Shown: positions 46,382-57,359, counted from the stretch's first letter. The stretch: DNA of 64,000 bases from Bubalus kerabau (GCF_029407905.1 NC_073646.1:16820001-16884000), one strand, 5' to 3'. Made by a program: numbers and translations. The notes: generated by a model from the sequence alone, not told the origin.

Positions 46382-46944
46382 GTGACTGCAGCCGTGAAAT
46401 TAAAAGACGCTTACTCCTTGTAAGAAAAGTTATGACCAACCTATATAGCATATTGAAAAGCAGAGACATTACTTTGCCAACAAAGGTCCATCTAGTCAAG
46501 GCTATGGTTTTTCCAGTGGTCATGTATGGATGTGAGAGTTGGACTGTGAAGAAAGCTGAGCGCCGAAGAATTGATGCTTTTGAACTGTGGTGTTGGAGAA
46601 GACTCTTGAGAGTCCCTTGGACTGCAAGGAGATCCAACCAGTCCATTCTGAAGGAGATCAGCCCTGGGATTTCTTTGGAAGGAATGATGCTAAGGCTGAA
46701 ACTCCAGTACTTTGGCCACCTCATGTGAAGAGTTGACTCATTGGAAAAGACTCTGATGCTGGGAGGGATTGGGGGCAGGAGGAGAAGAGGATGACAGAGG
46801 ATGAGATGACTGGATGACATCACTGACTCGATGGACGTGAGTCTGAGTGAACTCCGGGAGTTGGTGATGGACAGGGGGGCCCAGCGTGCTGCAATTCATG
46901 GGGTCGCAAAGAGTCAGACATGACTGAGTGACTGAACTGAACTG
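46382..46944 (+). mobile_element. BovB LINE 3' end with C-terminal ORF2 remnant
   Basis: An open frame from about 46432 to 46728 reads as the end of BovB (RTE) reverse transcriptase: residues SRDITLPTKVHLVKAM, MYGCESWTVKKAERRRIDAF and WCWRRLLRVPW. A stop at 46726 interrupts it, and BovB continues to the (ACTGA)n tail. The target-site duplication AAAGGTACGATG is exact at 46370-46381 and 46945-46956. It is 5'-truncated and cannot move by itself. Confidence 0.93.
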
Positions 46945-46959
46945 AAAGGTACGATGTAC

Positions 46960-47110
46960 CTTGATGTTCTCAGCCAACCAATGAGGAAGGTATAATTTTT
47001 GTTCTTGTGTGACTAATGAAAACACTGAAGGCCAAAAATGTAATTTGTCCAAGGACATACAGCTAATTAGTGACAGAGCACAGATTCCTACTAAACCTAA
47101 AGAGCACTCT
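46960..47110 (-). repeat. MIR SINE
   Basis: 'gaaaacactgaaggccaaaa' and 'ccaaggacatacagctaatt' are reversed MIR core landmarks. The BovB and BOV-A2 insertions lie just upstream. Confidence 0.6.
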
Positions 47111-47150
47111 TGACTTTTGTCAAAAATGAACAGACCCAAATGGAATCACT

Positions 47151-47487
47151 TGTGCTAAGCTCACATCACCAAACCAGGGCTTCATACCTAACCTAATTAC
47201 TCTTTCAACCTCTCCCAGGAATGTAGTCTTAGCCAGTCAATTTGGAACTTTCTGGATAGCTTCAAAGAGGTAATCTGCCACACAGACCCTTCCCATCCCC
47301 CAGAGAAAGACGAGGTTAATCAGCCCGCTCCTTGTCCCTTCCCGCTTCTGCCCATAAAAGCCTTCCATTCTGTACACCTCCTCAGAGGGCCTTTCTGCTT
47401 GCTGGATGGGATGCTGCCCAGTTCATGAATTGTTCAATAAAGCCAATTAGACCTTCAGGATTTACTCGGTTGAATTTTTCTTTAACA
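47151..47487 (+). mobile_element. ERV-type solo LTR
   Basis: The unit starts TGTGC and ends TTTAACA, and holds a TATA-like CATAAAAG at 47353-47360 and an AATAAA at 47436-47441 followed by a short U5-like stretch. The order (U3, TATA box, poly(A) signal, CA end) is that of a gammaretrovirus-like (class I) LTR. No retroviral gene or second LTR is seen, so it looks like a solo LTR. The family is not named. Confidence 0.62.
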
Positions 47488-47499
47488 CTATCAGGCAGT

Positions 47500-48510
47500 A
47501 TTACCGCATTTTAGAATGAATGACTGCAGGTCAACTCTTCTAAAGACTTTCCTGGCTTCAGTTGAATTTCTGATAACGGAACACAGCTGGTCCCTAAGCA
47601 ATCTTTTTCCTTCCCAGGTGGAACCATGATTGAATGAGGATTGCAAGGCTCTGGCTGACAAGACAGGGGGCATATCCCCCAACCTAGCACTCCTAGAGGC
47701 AGGCCAGACTCAGAGGAATGTGCTCAGGGAGTGCTGGACTCAAGTCTCTTTGTTTCAGCTTACAAACTTCAATTGGTTGCTAAGAGACTGTACAAAGGGA
47801 GGCCCATTAGAAGCCCTCAGAACCCACACACAGTTACATAATACCAGGCCCTTCCTTCATAGAAATGCAAATAATACAAGTCCAAGACCAGCCTGCAATC
47901 TGTACTGCCTGTGATAAGGGGATTTCTGTTTGGGGCCCCAAAGAAACCCCTCTCAAGGGGGATGGGCTGTAGAGGAACCAAAGGATCTGGGAGGGGGGTC
48001 ACTTCCAAAAGGACTTCAATATTAATTAACATGAGATCCAATCCCCACTCCACAATAACCGGAATTTATACAATCAGTATCCACATTAATTAATTCAATG
48101 ATCCCATTGTGTTATTTCTAGCATTGCTTTTCTAGAATTTCCAATCAACAAGCAGGGAAAGTCATTTTATGACCCCAAGTGTTGCAAAAATGACATTTTT
48201 CTCATCAAGTATAAGTACTTCTCACTCTTGAAACTGTTTCCTGATCCATACTTATCAAATCTAATTCAAACAAGGGGTAACAAAGAATAACCAGGTAATC
48301 TCTGGGTGCACCTGTGTACCCAAAGTTAGCTTTACTTGGGATCTCCTGATGTGGAGATGAATATGATTCCTGGTCAGCATAGGAAGGCAGGTTTTGTTAT
48401 TCATTGTTTTAAATAACAAGAAACGTGTAGCCAGGATAACTCACCCACCCACCTGACCCATAGCAATTACAGTGCCTTACATTCAATACACTTTATTCCA
48501 CACATATTCA
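47500..48510. other. intergenic DNA, nothing recognised
   Basis: No SINE or LINE of the usual ruminant kinds. The stretch 47600-48050 is GC-balanced with short open frames on both strands that I cannot assign. Confidence 0.5.
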
Positions 48511-48518
48511 CAGAGCAT

Positions 48519-48637
48519 CTCAGTTCAGTTCAGTTGCTCAGCGGTGTCCGACTCTTTGTGACCCTTTGCATGAATCGCAGCACGCCAGGCCTTCCTGTCC
48601 ATTACTAACTCCCAGAGTTCACTCAAACTCATGTCCT
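48519..48637 (-). repeat. BovB LINE 3' end fragment
   Basis: 'cagttcagttcagttgctca' to 'ttactaactcccagagttca' is the reversed BovB 3' end. Confidence 0.9.
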
Positions 48638-48789
48638 ATGTTCTAAACACATAGTTTAGTTTTCAAGAGGATGAGGGTACCACAGTGAACCAGAGAGACA
48701 GCAGCCCCATCCTCTTGGAGTTTACATTGTAATAGAGCAGAGAGGTAATACATATGCAAATAGAGTATCAGTTATTGACAAGTGCTATG

Positions 48790-49109
48790 GACAGCAAGGA
48801 GATCAAACCAGTCAATCCTAAAAGTGAATTGACCCTGAATGCTCATTGGAAGGACTGATGCAAAAGCTGAAGCTCTAGTACGTTGGCTACCTCATGTGAA
48901 GCGTCAACTCATTGGAAAAGACCCTGACGCTGGGAAAGAATAAGGCAAAAGGAGAATGGGGCAGCAGAGGATGAGGTGGTTAGATAGCATCACAGACTCA
49001 GTGACATGAATTTCAGTCAATTCCAGGCGATAGTGAAGGACAAGGGAGCCTGGCACGCTGCCATCCATGGGGTTGCTAAGAGTCAGACACGACTTAGCGA
49101 CCGAACAAC
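48790..49109 (+). repeat. BovB LINE 3' end
   Basis: 'gacagcaaggagatcaaacc', 'tcattggaaggactgatgca' and 'gagtcagacacgacttagcg' with an (ACAACA) tail. It faces the opposite way to the copy at 48519-48637. Confidence 0.9.
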
Positions 49110-49170
49110 AACAATGAAGATTTTATTTTTATTTTTATTTTATTTTATTTTTTTAACAATGAAGATTTTA
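49110..49170. mobile_element. tail-only retrotransposon insertion with target-site duplication
   Basis: The 16 bases AACAATGAAGATTTTA occur exactly at 49110-49125 and 49155-49170. Between them lie 29 bases made only of T and A, (TTTTA)n-like. This is what an insertion that ended within the tail would leave, on the minus strand. Confidence 0.7.
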
Positions 49171-49369
49171 AAGCACAGTGATACAATAGAGAAGGCATAA
49201 ATAAGGAGGAGGGGAACCACACAACTTGACTAAACCAGGACTATTGTCCTGGCTTAGTTGTTATAGAGCCCCTTTCACTAGTCAAATAAGTCCTCTAGAT
49301 TTGACCATAAATCATATGAGCACCTTATTAGTGATCCTACAGTGATAAGCTACATTAGACAAGGTAGTC

Positions 49370-49720
49370 AGGGAAAGCCTCACTGAGGAGGTGACAATTC
49401 TGCTGCAACCTGAAGAATGAAAATAAGGCATCCTGGAAAGGGCATCCTGGGCTGAAAGAACCAGAAATACAAAGTCGGAAGGGAAGAATGAGTCTGACTT
49501 TCTGGAGAAACAGAGAGGACAGCGCAGCAGAACCATGATGAGCAGAAGGGAGGGTGCAAGATGAGACTGGAGAGATGGGCAGGGGTCTGATCACGGGGAG
49601 CCATGAACAGCTGCATCCAGATCTTTTATTCTAAGTGGTACGGGGGCCCGTTGGTAGTTTTAAGCAAAGGGGAGACATGAGTTGAGGTTTTAAAAGATGA
49701 TTCTAACTGGCACAAGGAGA
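49370..49720 (+). repeat. ancient repeat of the 'gtgcaaaggccc' type (copy 4)
   Basis: 'gcctcactgaggaggtgaca', 'ggggtctgatcacggggagc' and 'gcaaaggggagacatgagtt' follow the order of the copies at 11700, 18240 and 19000. Confidence 0.55.
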
Positions 49721-49745
49721 ATGGATTTTAAAAGACCGTGGGTCA

Positions 49746-49993
49746 TCACAGAGTGCCAGGCTGGGTTCCCTGTGTTACATAGAAGCTTCCCACCAGCTAC
49801 GTGCTTTACACATGGTGGGGTATAATATGTCAGTGGTACTTGTTCAGTTTTTCTCACCCTCTCTTTCCCCTACTGTGGGGTGGGAGGGAGACATAAGAGG
49901 GAAGGGATACGTATGGCTAATTTTCCTTGTTGTACAGCAGAAACCAATACAATATTGTAAAAATAAAAATAAAGTAATTAAAAATAAACAAAT
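49746..49993 (+). mobile_element. ruminant L1 3' end with 5' inversion
   Basis: The left part ('gtgccaggctgggttccctg', 'gtgctttacacatggtgggg') is L1 on the minus strand; the right part ('ggcta'...'gttgtacagcagaaaccaat') is L1 3' end in sense with an A-rich tail. The switch is at about 49850-49870. A 16-bp duplication with two mismatches (AAAAGACC(GT/AC)GGGTCA) lies at 49730-49745 and 49994-50009. Confidence 0.8.
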
Positions 49994-50009
49994 AAAAGAC
50001 CACGGGTCA

Positions 50010-50821
50010 AATAGAAGGATTACTTAGGATGGCACTGCCACAGCCAAGGTGATGGAAGTTGGAAGCCTGTAAGAAGATAGAGGCGGTAGAGTTGAAGAAA
50101 GAGGAATGGACTCAGGTGTGTTTTTGAGGGAGACCTCGCTGGACTTACCAATGGGTTAAAATGCACAGTGCATCGGAGAAGGGGAAGAATCCTCAGTTTT
50201 GATGGGAGTGACTTTGGGACTAGGATGCAGTGGGGCCCAAGAGTTGAGTGGAGATGAGACTCCACGGACAGACTGAGCACTAAGCTAGTGGGGAGATCTA
50301 AGGAGGGACCCCCGTGGTCCAGGCACTATAATGATTGCTGCACATCTGAATCTTGCCAAGCCTCACTACAGCCCCATAAGGGTAAGATTATGAATGGGAA
50401 CAGGATTCTCTGCCCCAAAATATGTCTCTTTAGCATAAAGATTACGTTAGGCTGATTATTTTTAAGAAACAGCAGATGCAGGAAAAGTTCTGAAAACAGA
50501 GTAGAAATCATCCTTTTGTAAGAGACATTTATATTTATGAGGGAAATATTCATCTGCAAGGGTGTCTTTCTCTCAGTACCAGGAAGAGCAGGATGGTTCT
50601 AAATCACAGGAAACTCTTATCTGTGGAGAAGGCTTGACTTAAATCTGTGTATCAACCACACCCTTGTTTACTATGCTCTGCCTGATAACCTCCTGTAACT
50701 GACACCCCAATATCTTCCTTTTGTCTTTAGCTGGATGTGGAACTAAAGGTAATGGTTTCAGCCATCTGGGGCGTTACTCAGTTTTCCTGGGTATCTCGCG
50801 TGTATGCAGAAGGTATGTGTG
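50010..50821. other. intergenic DNA, nothing recognised
   Basis: No usual repeat or gene seen. The first 300 bases may continue the ancient repeat ended by the L1 insertion at 49746-49993. Confidence 0.5.
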
Positions 50822-51020
50822 TGTATTAGTCACTCAGTCGTGTCTGACGCTGCGACCCTATGGACCGTACCCTGCCAGGATCCTCTGTCCATGGAATTCT
50901 CCAGGCAAGAAAACTGGAGTGGGTAGCCATTCCCTTCTCCAGGGAGTCTTCCCGACCCAGAGATTAAACCTAGGTCTCCTGCATTGCAGGTGGATTCTTC
51001 ACCAGCTGAGCCACTAGAAG
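50822..51020 (-). repeat. Bov-tA SINE
   Basis: 'agtcactcagtcgtgtctga' to 'ttcaccagctgagccactag' reversed. Confidence 0.92.
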
Positions 51021-51082
51021 CTATTCATTTTATTAAACTTCTGTTTGTTTTTCTCCTGCTAATCTATCTTTAATTATGGGGT

Positions 51083-51205
51083 TGGAGAAGGCAATGATAA
51101 CCCACTCCAGTATTCTCACCTGGAAAATCCCATGGACAGAGGAGTCTAGCAGGCTACAGTCTATGGGGTCGTAAAGAGTTGGACACGACTGAGTGATTGT
51201 CACTC
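51083..51205 (+). repeat. BOV-A2 monomer
   Basis: 'ttggagaaggcaatgataac' to 'cacgactgagtgattgtcac'. Confidence 0.92.
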
Positions 51206-52841
51206 TCTGACTGAGGGGGTCTCAGCCAAGAACCTAGAAGGGTATAAAGAAAATGACTTTTCCACCCCTACAACATAGATGAAAGAAAACATCCTCAGAG
51301 AGGATACATGATTTGCACAAGTAACTAAGCTGTGGTTCAAAGTTGTGCACCTGAATTCGTGTAACATCACACCCTACAGGAAATCCGGCAGAATTTCACA
51401 TACACACACAGAGACTGAGCCCCATTCTGCCAGATCTAGGATTTTTACTTTGAAGTAATCTTTAGATAATAAAGATTGGATTGAATTGGTTGGAACTTAT
51501 CCTAGGGAAATGTTACAAGGCAATACTTTGGAGGGAGGTGAGGAAGGGGAAGTGTCCAGGGCAGGGCTGTAGCTTCTTTTCAGACTCTGAAAAATAAGGA
51601 ACATAGTCCAAAGCCTTGAACAAACAATTGAAAGAACCTCCCAAGATAAGTTTTTTAAAAATCCCATAGAGTAAGCTCTAAACATTTTCTTGGCTTTATT
51701 CAATGATTCCTGAGTTATGCAGCATGTAACACCTAGAAATGAGCTCGGAGAAGCTATGCAGAATGAAAGACTTTTAAAGGCAGAAGGAAACAGAACAAGG
51801 AAGTTATGCTAGATGATCTAGGGTTGGTCATGGCAAGGTCACTTTCCTTCAGGGGCTGGTGGGGGTCTGTCAGCAGATGATCTCAGTGGTGCTGAGCAGG
51901 TGCTTCCTGACTGTCAAGATTCCATTTCTGAGAGGGCTGAAACAGTGGTTAAATTGAGTCTCAGTTTGGTGATGTGGGGCTTAGCATAAGCGACTACATT
52001 TGGGGTTTGTGTTTTGTTTTTAACAACAAAGAGTCTTAGACTGAAGGATTCAGCCACCAGGATAAATAGAGAATTTTTTTTCAGGAATCTTCAATTCTTG
52101 ACATGAGCGAAAGTTATTCCTTCTGAAATCCCAAGCCCTCGTAAGATTCCTCCAACTCTGAAGCAGACAGAGCACTGATGTCCGAGGAGATTTCCAGAGG
52201 CCCATTGCACAGACCAATGCATGTCTGAGAGTCCCAGCATCCTGGAAGTCTGCTTTGTCCAGATGGGACTGTCTGTTGCAAATCCCACTGTTAGTCTCAC
52301 CTTGGGAGGGTCTGGCTCTAATCCAAACTGGTCCTCACCAGTCTAGCCTTTGGTGACAGTATCATCATTCCTCCCAAGGGCTACCTTTCCCCCACCATCT
52401 GGTAGGGAATTATTTTGCTGAAATACAATGAAGGCTGGGCTCAGGGAGGAGAGGAGAGAATCCACCATGGTCTCAGGAAACAAGAGGAGGTTGAACACTT
52501 AGTTTCAGACAAATCCTATTAGCAATAACATGGATCCATGGAAAGATTCTGCTCAACAACTCAGGACAGACAGGAATGTGACAGTATAAATGTGCTGAAC
52601 TTGTCAGGTTAAATGATAAAAAGTCAGTTCATTTTCAATTTTCTAGATGCAGGATCTGGGCCACTATTTTTGTTCCTTTTAGCTTCACTGAGAGAGTGAT
52701 GCCAGCCCAGGGGCTCTCAAAGCCCTCACAGAGCAGGATTATTTGATTTTTGATTTATTTTAATGAAAACATAGCTGTGGCCTCAGAATGGGAGACTCTA
52801 CCTCCCAGGACGCATTTTGTAAATGTGTGGAAGCTTTGAAG
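51206..52841. other. intergenic DNA, nothing recognised
   Basis: About 1.6 kb without a gene or a repeat that I can name. Old MIR/L2-like motifs may be present ('agaggatacatgatttgcac'). Confidence 0.45.
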
Positions 52842-53143
52842 TGAAAGTCACTTAGTCGTGTCCGACTCTTTGTGACCCCAGGGACTATACAGTCCATGGA
52901 ATTCTCCAGGCCAGAATACTGGAGTGGGTAGCTATTCCCTTCTCCAGGGGATCTTCCCAACCCAGGGATTGGACCCAGGTCTTCCTCATTGCAGGAAGAT
53001 TATTTACCAGCTGAGCCACCAGGGAAACCCAAGAATACTGGAGTGGGTAGTCTATCCCTTCTCCAGTGGATCTTCCCGGCCCAGGATTCAAACTGGGGAC
53101 TCCTGTATTGTAGGTGGATTCTTTACCAGCTGAGCTACCACTG
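52842..53143 (-). repeat. Bov-tA SINE with duplicated tRNA-like head
   Basis: 'gtcacttagtcgtgtccgac' to 'accagctgagccaccaggga', then a second head 53030-53143. Same structure as the copy at 2430-2757. Confidence 0.93.
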
Positions 53144-54159
53144 GAAGCTTTGAGCTGCCCTGATTGTGGGGGTGGGACACCATGGGTGTTGACAGGGTGG
53201 AATCCATGCTGCAGAGAGGAGTACTTCAGGCCCTGCAGAATTGCCCCACATCCCAAGTGACTTTCTAATGTTCCTCTGGACACTCAATCACTGAAAAACT
53301 TATTTATAAAGTCTGCTTTCCCTAGAAACACAAAGTTATTTTTTCACAGTCTTAATTTACACTGAAATGTTTATGGACTAAATTGTAAATCTTGCTTTGT
53401 TTTATTCAGAACTTTACCAGAAATTTGTTCACTATTTCAGGAACACCCATTACTGGTGGCAAAGCCATTCAAAGTAGGAGAGTCCCCAGTAAAACACATC
53501 TGTATCAGTTGGCTTCTGTCAGCATGCCATTCATGATGATTTTAGATAGAGATGCAAGAATCTGTCTTCATCATCTCTTCTATCGTCACAACCAAGTAGT
53601 TACATATTAAAATACAAATTATTTTATACAAACTACTTTCTCTTACTCTCCTGTATAATATAGGTAGGACATTCTACTAAATTTTATGAAATTATGTGTG
53701 AGTTATATAACCTATGAATTTCATTTCAGGATAGTTAAGGGGATGTCACAAAATATTAGCTATAAAAAAAGGGCATTGGATCTGACAGGGTAGAGAACCA
53801 TAGAAACACAATGAAATAATATTATTAAAGAAAATTTTGAAGACAAAGAAAATCACCCTGGTCGGTGATTCTCAGCCATTCCTTCCCAGTCCTCTTCCTC
53901 ACACTTGTCCCCTTTGGAAGAGTTGCGATTACAGTTCACAGAACTACACAGTCCAAGTTGCAGTTACACTTGCCATTAAAATTTGGCTATTCGCAGCCAC
54001 CCTTTGAGGAAATCCACATGATGGATCTGAAATCTGAGGCTCAGAGAATTTCTGCATATTCACAACATTTATGAGCACCTGAGCCAAGTGTTCACTCCAA
54101 CTTTGACTTCAGAATGGGCTGCTCCCAAACCAAAGTCTGTTTTCATGATAAATGTTAGC
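53144..54159. other. intergenic DNA, nothing recognised
   Basis: AT-rich, no gene or nameable repeat. Confidence 0.45.
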
Positions 54160-54171
54160 TTTTGCTGGTGC

Positions 54172-54377
54172 CATTTGTGGCTCAGATGGTAAAGAATCTG
54201 CCTGCAATGCAGGAGAACTGGGCTCGATCCCTGGGTTGGGAAGAATCCCTGGAGGAGGGGAATAGCAACCCACGCCAGTATTCTTGCCTGGAGAATCCCA
54301 GGGACAGAGGAGCCTGGTAGGCTACAGTCCATGGGGTCGCAAAGATTCAGACACTACTGAGCAATTTTCACTTTCAA
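54172..54377 (+). repeat. Bov-tA SINE
   Basis: 'catttgtggctcagatggta' to 'gagcaattttcactttcaa'. The 12-bp duplication TTTTGCTGGTGC is exact at 54160-54171 and 54378-54389. It lies just beyond the 3' end of the CDK11 pseudogene. Confidence 0.94.
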
Positions 54378-54399
54378 TTTTGCTGGTGCAAATGATTCT

Positions 54400-54590
54400 T
54401 GGATACAAGTAAGTAGTAGAGGCCAAGGATTCAGGAGAAGAAGACTGGAAGGAGATGGAAAAGAAAGAGACAATGGAGGGTTAGAAAGTGGAGGAAGAAA
54501 AGGTGGTGGGGAGGCTGATGGATAAGGCAGATGGAAATGGTATGGACAGAAGGGAAGAGAGAGCAAAAGGAGGATACAGAAGTATTCACC
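54400..54590. repeat. purine-rich (GA) tract
   Basis: About 190 bases almost without pyrimidine runs ('agaagaagactggaaggaga'). No exact repeat unit. Confidence 0.7.
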
Positions 54591-54599
54591 TGGTGAGTT

Positions 54600-57260
54600 G
54601 TTTTATCCACAAGAAGGAAAACAAGATTTAATTGACAGATTTACAAGCCAAGATAAAATAAAAATGAAAGGTGGGAAATCAAACAAGGCCAGCAGCCCAA
54701 GAGTCTATAATCCCACCCCAGCACTGACAGGCATCGGGTGTGTTCACTCAGGACAGGATCTGGGTCTGTTTTCAGCACCAGCCTCTGATCTTGTCTGGGC
54801 CTCACCAGCTGGTACTCCCAGGGTCTGCCTGGGGTCCACGCTGAACCTCAGAACTTGAGGATGAAGCTGAGACCTGCAGCTGAGGCCCCCTGGTTTTTGG
54901 TGACTGTCACTCAGCCATGTGCAGCCCCGGCCTTCCTCAGGGGGACTTCAGGCTGGTGCCAACCTTCACTCTGTTGCTTGCTCTTGGGGGGCCATATGGG
55001 AACATCAGGGAGCCAATGGGATGGGGTGGGAGCATCTCATGGAAATACTCAGCTTGAAGCAATCTTCTGAGTTGACCCTGCACCCTGGGAAGCAGGTCAC
55101 AGGTGGAAGCCCGGGTCAGAGTGGAGGATGTCACAGGGGTGCTTGGTGGAGGTCACCTTCTGGACTGCAAGGAGGTCTTTTTGCAGCCAGCCTCAATTTT
55201 CTCACTGGGGGGTCTTCAGTTCCATAAATATCTAATTGATCTGATCAATTTCTACCTTCCCAGGGAACAGTGGCTTCTGAGTCAGCATCACCCCCCCCAC
55301 AAGATGCAACCCACCAACCACATGTCCACAGATATCCTGTTCCTAGACACAAAGCAGCTGCTCTGGGGTAGAGGACCATGGGGTCACACCAACCATGGTG
55401 TGACCTTCAGTAAGGGTGTGGCCTGACTCCCTCTTGGAGGATGACCACCTGGCTCAGCAGCAGTTTGGCCAGCTGTTCTGGATCCAGTTTTTCCTGCAGA
55501 AGCTTCACACAATGCAGCAGCTGGAAGGAGCATCAGGGTCTTCACCTCTTCAACAAAAAAGACTGCTTCACAGTCTCCATCAGACTCTTGAGATCATCCA
55601 TGCAGGTCCATGCAGATCTTTATACTGTAGATCTGTCCTTGTTCCCCCTACAACTGTTCCTCTGATGGTGATGATGTTGGGGTGCTGGGCCTTGAGGATG
55701 AGAGTGACTCTCCCCCAGGAGCGTGATCAGAAGCCCTCTTCTCCTCTTGCAGCCCCTTCATAGCCACGATCCATCTGTTTCCTGTCCCTGCTCTCTGCTC
55801 CGCCCCTCGGCGCCTCCTTCCATCCTCCGCGCTCTGACAGGCCTGGAGGCACATGGCTGCTGGGCGGCTTCTGTTTGAGCTCAGTGGGCTCCCAGGTTGG
55901 GCTTCACAGATCTCCTTAGACCCAGCACTGCTCTGAAGGGAGCCCTCGCCCACCAAATGCCTCCCTCCCCTTCTTCACTCTCCCCAGAACTTAGTCAAAT
56001 CATACTCTGGAACAACTGTCATATGACTTCAGTCTCCCACTCTTCATTCATCGCTTCAGCCAACCATCCAGAGGGTTCTTGGAGCTGCTCCCTGCCTCCT
56101 GGTGGCCCCCCTGCTCAGTCTCCCCTCCTCCCCTCCTTCCCCTTTCCTCCCCCACCCCATCGTCTTCCTTTGATGAACTTGGGCTGGAGTCCACTGACAA
56201 GGATTCAGCTGGTTTTCCTTTCAATGTCCCTGATTTCCTGTGAGTCAGACAGCAGGTCTCTCTCTTTCACTTTCTCCTCATTTACTGGCTTCCTGCAGGA
56301 TCCCCGAGTATGCAGCTGTGTCCAGTGGCAACTTCACTTAATGCCACGCTCCTGCCTCAAGGTCCAGTAGTGGATGTGCAACTTCCCTCCAGCCTCCTGC
56401 TCCCTGTGCTCTGCCTCCTCCTGCTGCTCCTTTCTAACTGCTCAAGGTGGTCCCTTCTCTCCTGAAGTGTTCTCTTGCCATCTCCCACCTGCTTTGTCTT
56501 TCTCAGTGGCCTTTATCTTGTTCTCAGATTTCTTTTACCCTGGCAAGCATCCCACCTTCTGCTGAATGGCTGTGATGCCTACCTTTCTCTTTTTGTCTTT
56601 CCTCCAACCAGTCCATTCTGAAAGAGATCAGCCCTGGGATTTCTTTGGGAGGAATGATGCTAAAGCTGAAACTCCAGTACTTTGGCCACCTCATGCGAAG
56701 AGTTGACTCATTGGAAAAGGCTCTGATGCTGGGAGGGATTGGGGGCAGGAGGAATAGGGGATGACAGAGGATGAGATGGCTGAATGGCATCATTGACTCG
56801 ATGGACGTGAGTCTGAGTGAACTCCGGGAGTTGGTGATGGACAGGGAGGCCTGGCGTGCTGCGATTCATGGGGTTGCAAAGAGTCAGACACGACTGAGAG
56901 GCTGATCTGATCTGATCTGATCTCATGATGAGCTTTTTCTTTCCAAAATATTCTCAGAGGATTTGAGAGCCAAACAATCATGATCTTCTCTTCTGTCTTC
57001 CACAGGATCCTCTCTTCCAAAGTATTCTTCCCTTCTCTGATCGCTCTGGCCACGAGTGGTCCCTCAGCTTCCCCTCCTCAAGGGAGTCACATTTTGCACC
57101 CAAGTCATCAGAATTTGTTTAAGGATTTTATCTCTGCCTTCTCCTCTGGTTCTTTCCATGGTACCTTTGCCTGAAGGCTTTCATCTAAAGTTTTCACTTT
57201 CCAAGAGAACTTTGCATCACCCATTTGAGTGAAATACCCTATGCTGCCATCACTGGTCTC
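54600..57260 (-). pseudogene. CDK11B: processed pseudogene of cyclin-dependent kinase 11 (CDK11/CDC2L, PITSLRE kinase)
   Basis: Read on the minus strand from ATG at 57224 to a TGA at 54850-54848, the DNA follows CDK11 from end to end without introns. Landmarks in order: N-terminus with SWKVKTLDE and DSLEEG; KEKAHH; SHSAEGG and ARVKE; a REH-RRERD-LEQLER-like stretch; RDLLSD; VGEGSLQSSA; ELKQ; IVAMK; LKAQHPNI; DLKSLMET; EVKTLM; VDM, VGCI; LTQKPLFPGK; EIDQIN; the end NQGASAAG. CDK11 is a nuclear Ser/Thr kinase acting in transcription and splicing. Frame is lost at many places, with stops and small indels; the PITSLRE motif carries a one-base deletion. A BovB at 56605-56922 splits it. No kinase can be made. 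A3' UTR remnant runs to about 54600; a poly(A) tract is not clear. Cattle-type CDK11A and CDK11B cannot be told apart here. Confidence 0.93.
56605..56922 (+). mobile_element. BovB LINE 3' end inside the CDK11 pseudogene
   Basis: Starts 'caaccagtccattctgaaag' and ends in a (TGATC)n tail. It lies between the pseudogene's KEKAHH and RKDKKR-like codons, so pseudogene sequence resumes exactly on each side. The target duplication is at most a few bases. The minus open frame 56524-56793 is a chance join of BovB antisense and pseudogene. Confidence 0.93.
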
Positions 57261-57359
57261 AGAACCTGAGACCAGAAACTGGTCACTTCCTGTGTTGGCA
57301 CAGACTGATTTATTTACACCAATCCAAATTGTTTATTTAAGCCATATGCTGCCATAAGC

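Noticed and set aside
46432..46728. A 98-codon plus frame with a reverse-transcriptase-like C-terminus
   Set aside because: It is not a gene but the ORF2 end of a truncated BovB copy, annotated as such.
54855..55763. Plus-strand open frames between 54855 and 55763
   Set aside because: These are the antisense of the CDK11 pseudogene. The colinear match is on the minus strand.
56524..56793. An 89-codon minus frame that looks like a protein ending SHSAEGGMLARVKE
   Set aside because: It joins antisense BovB to the CDK11 pseudogene and is a chance frame over the insertion boundary.
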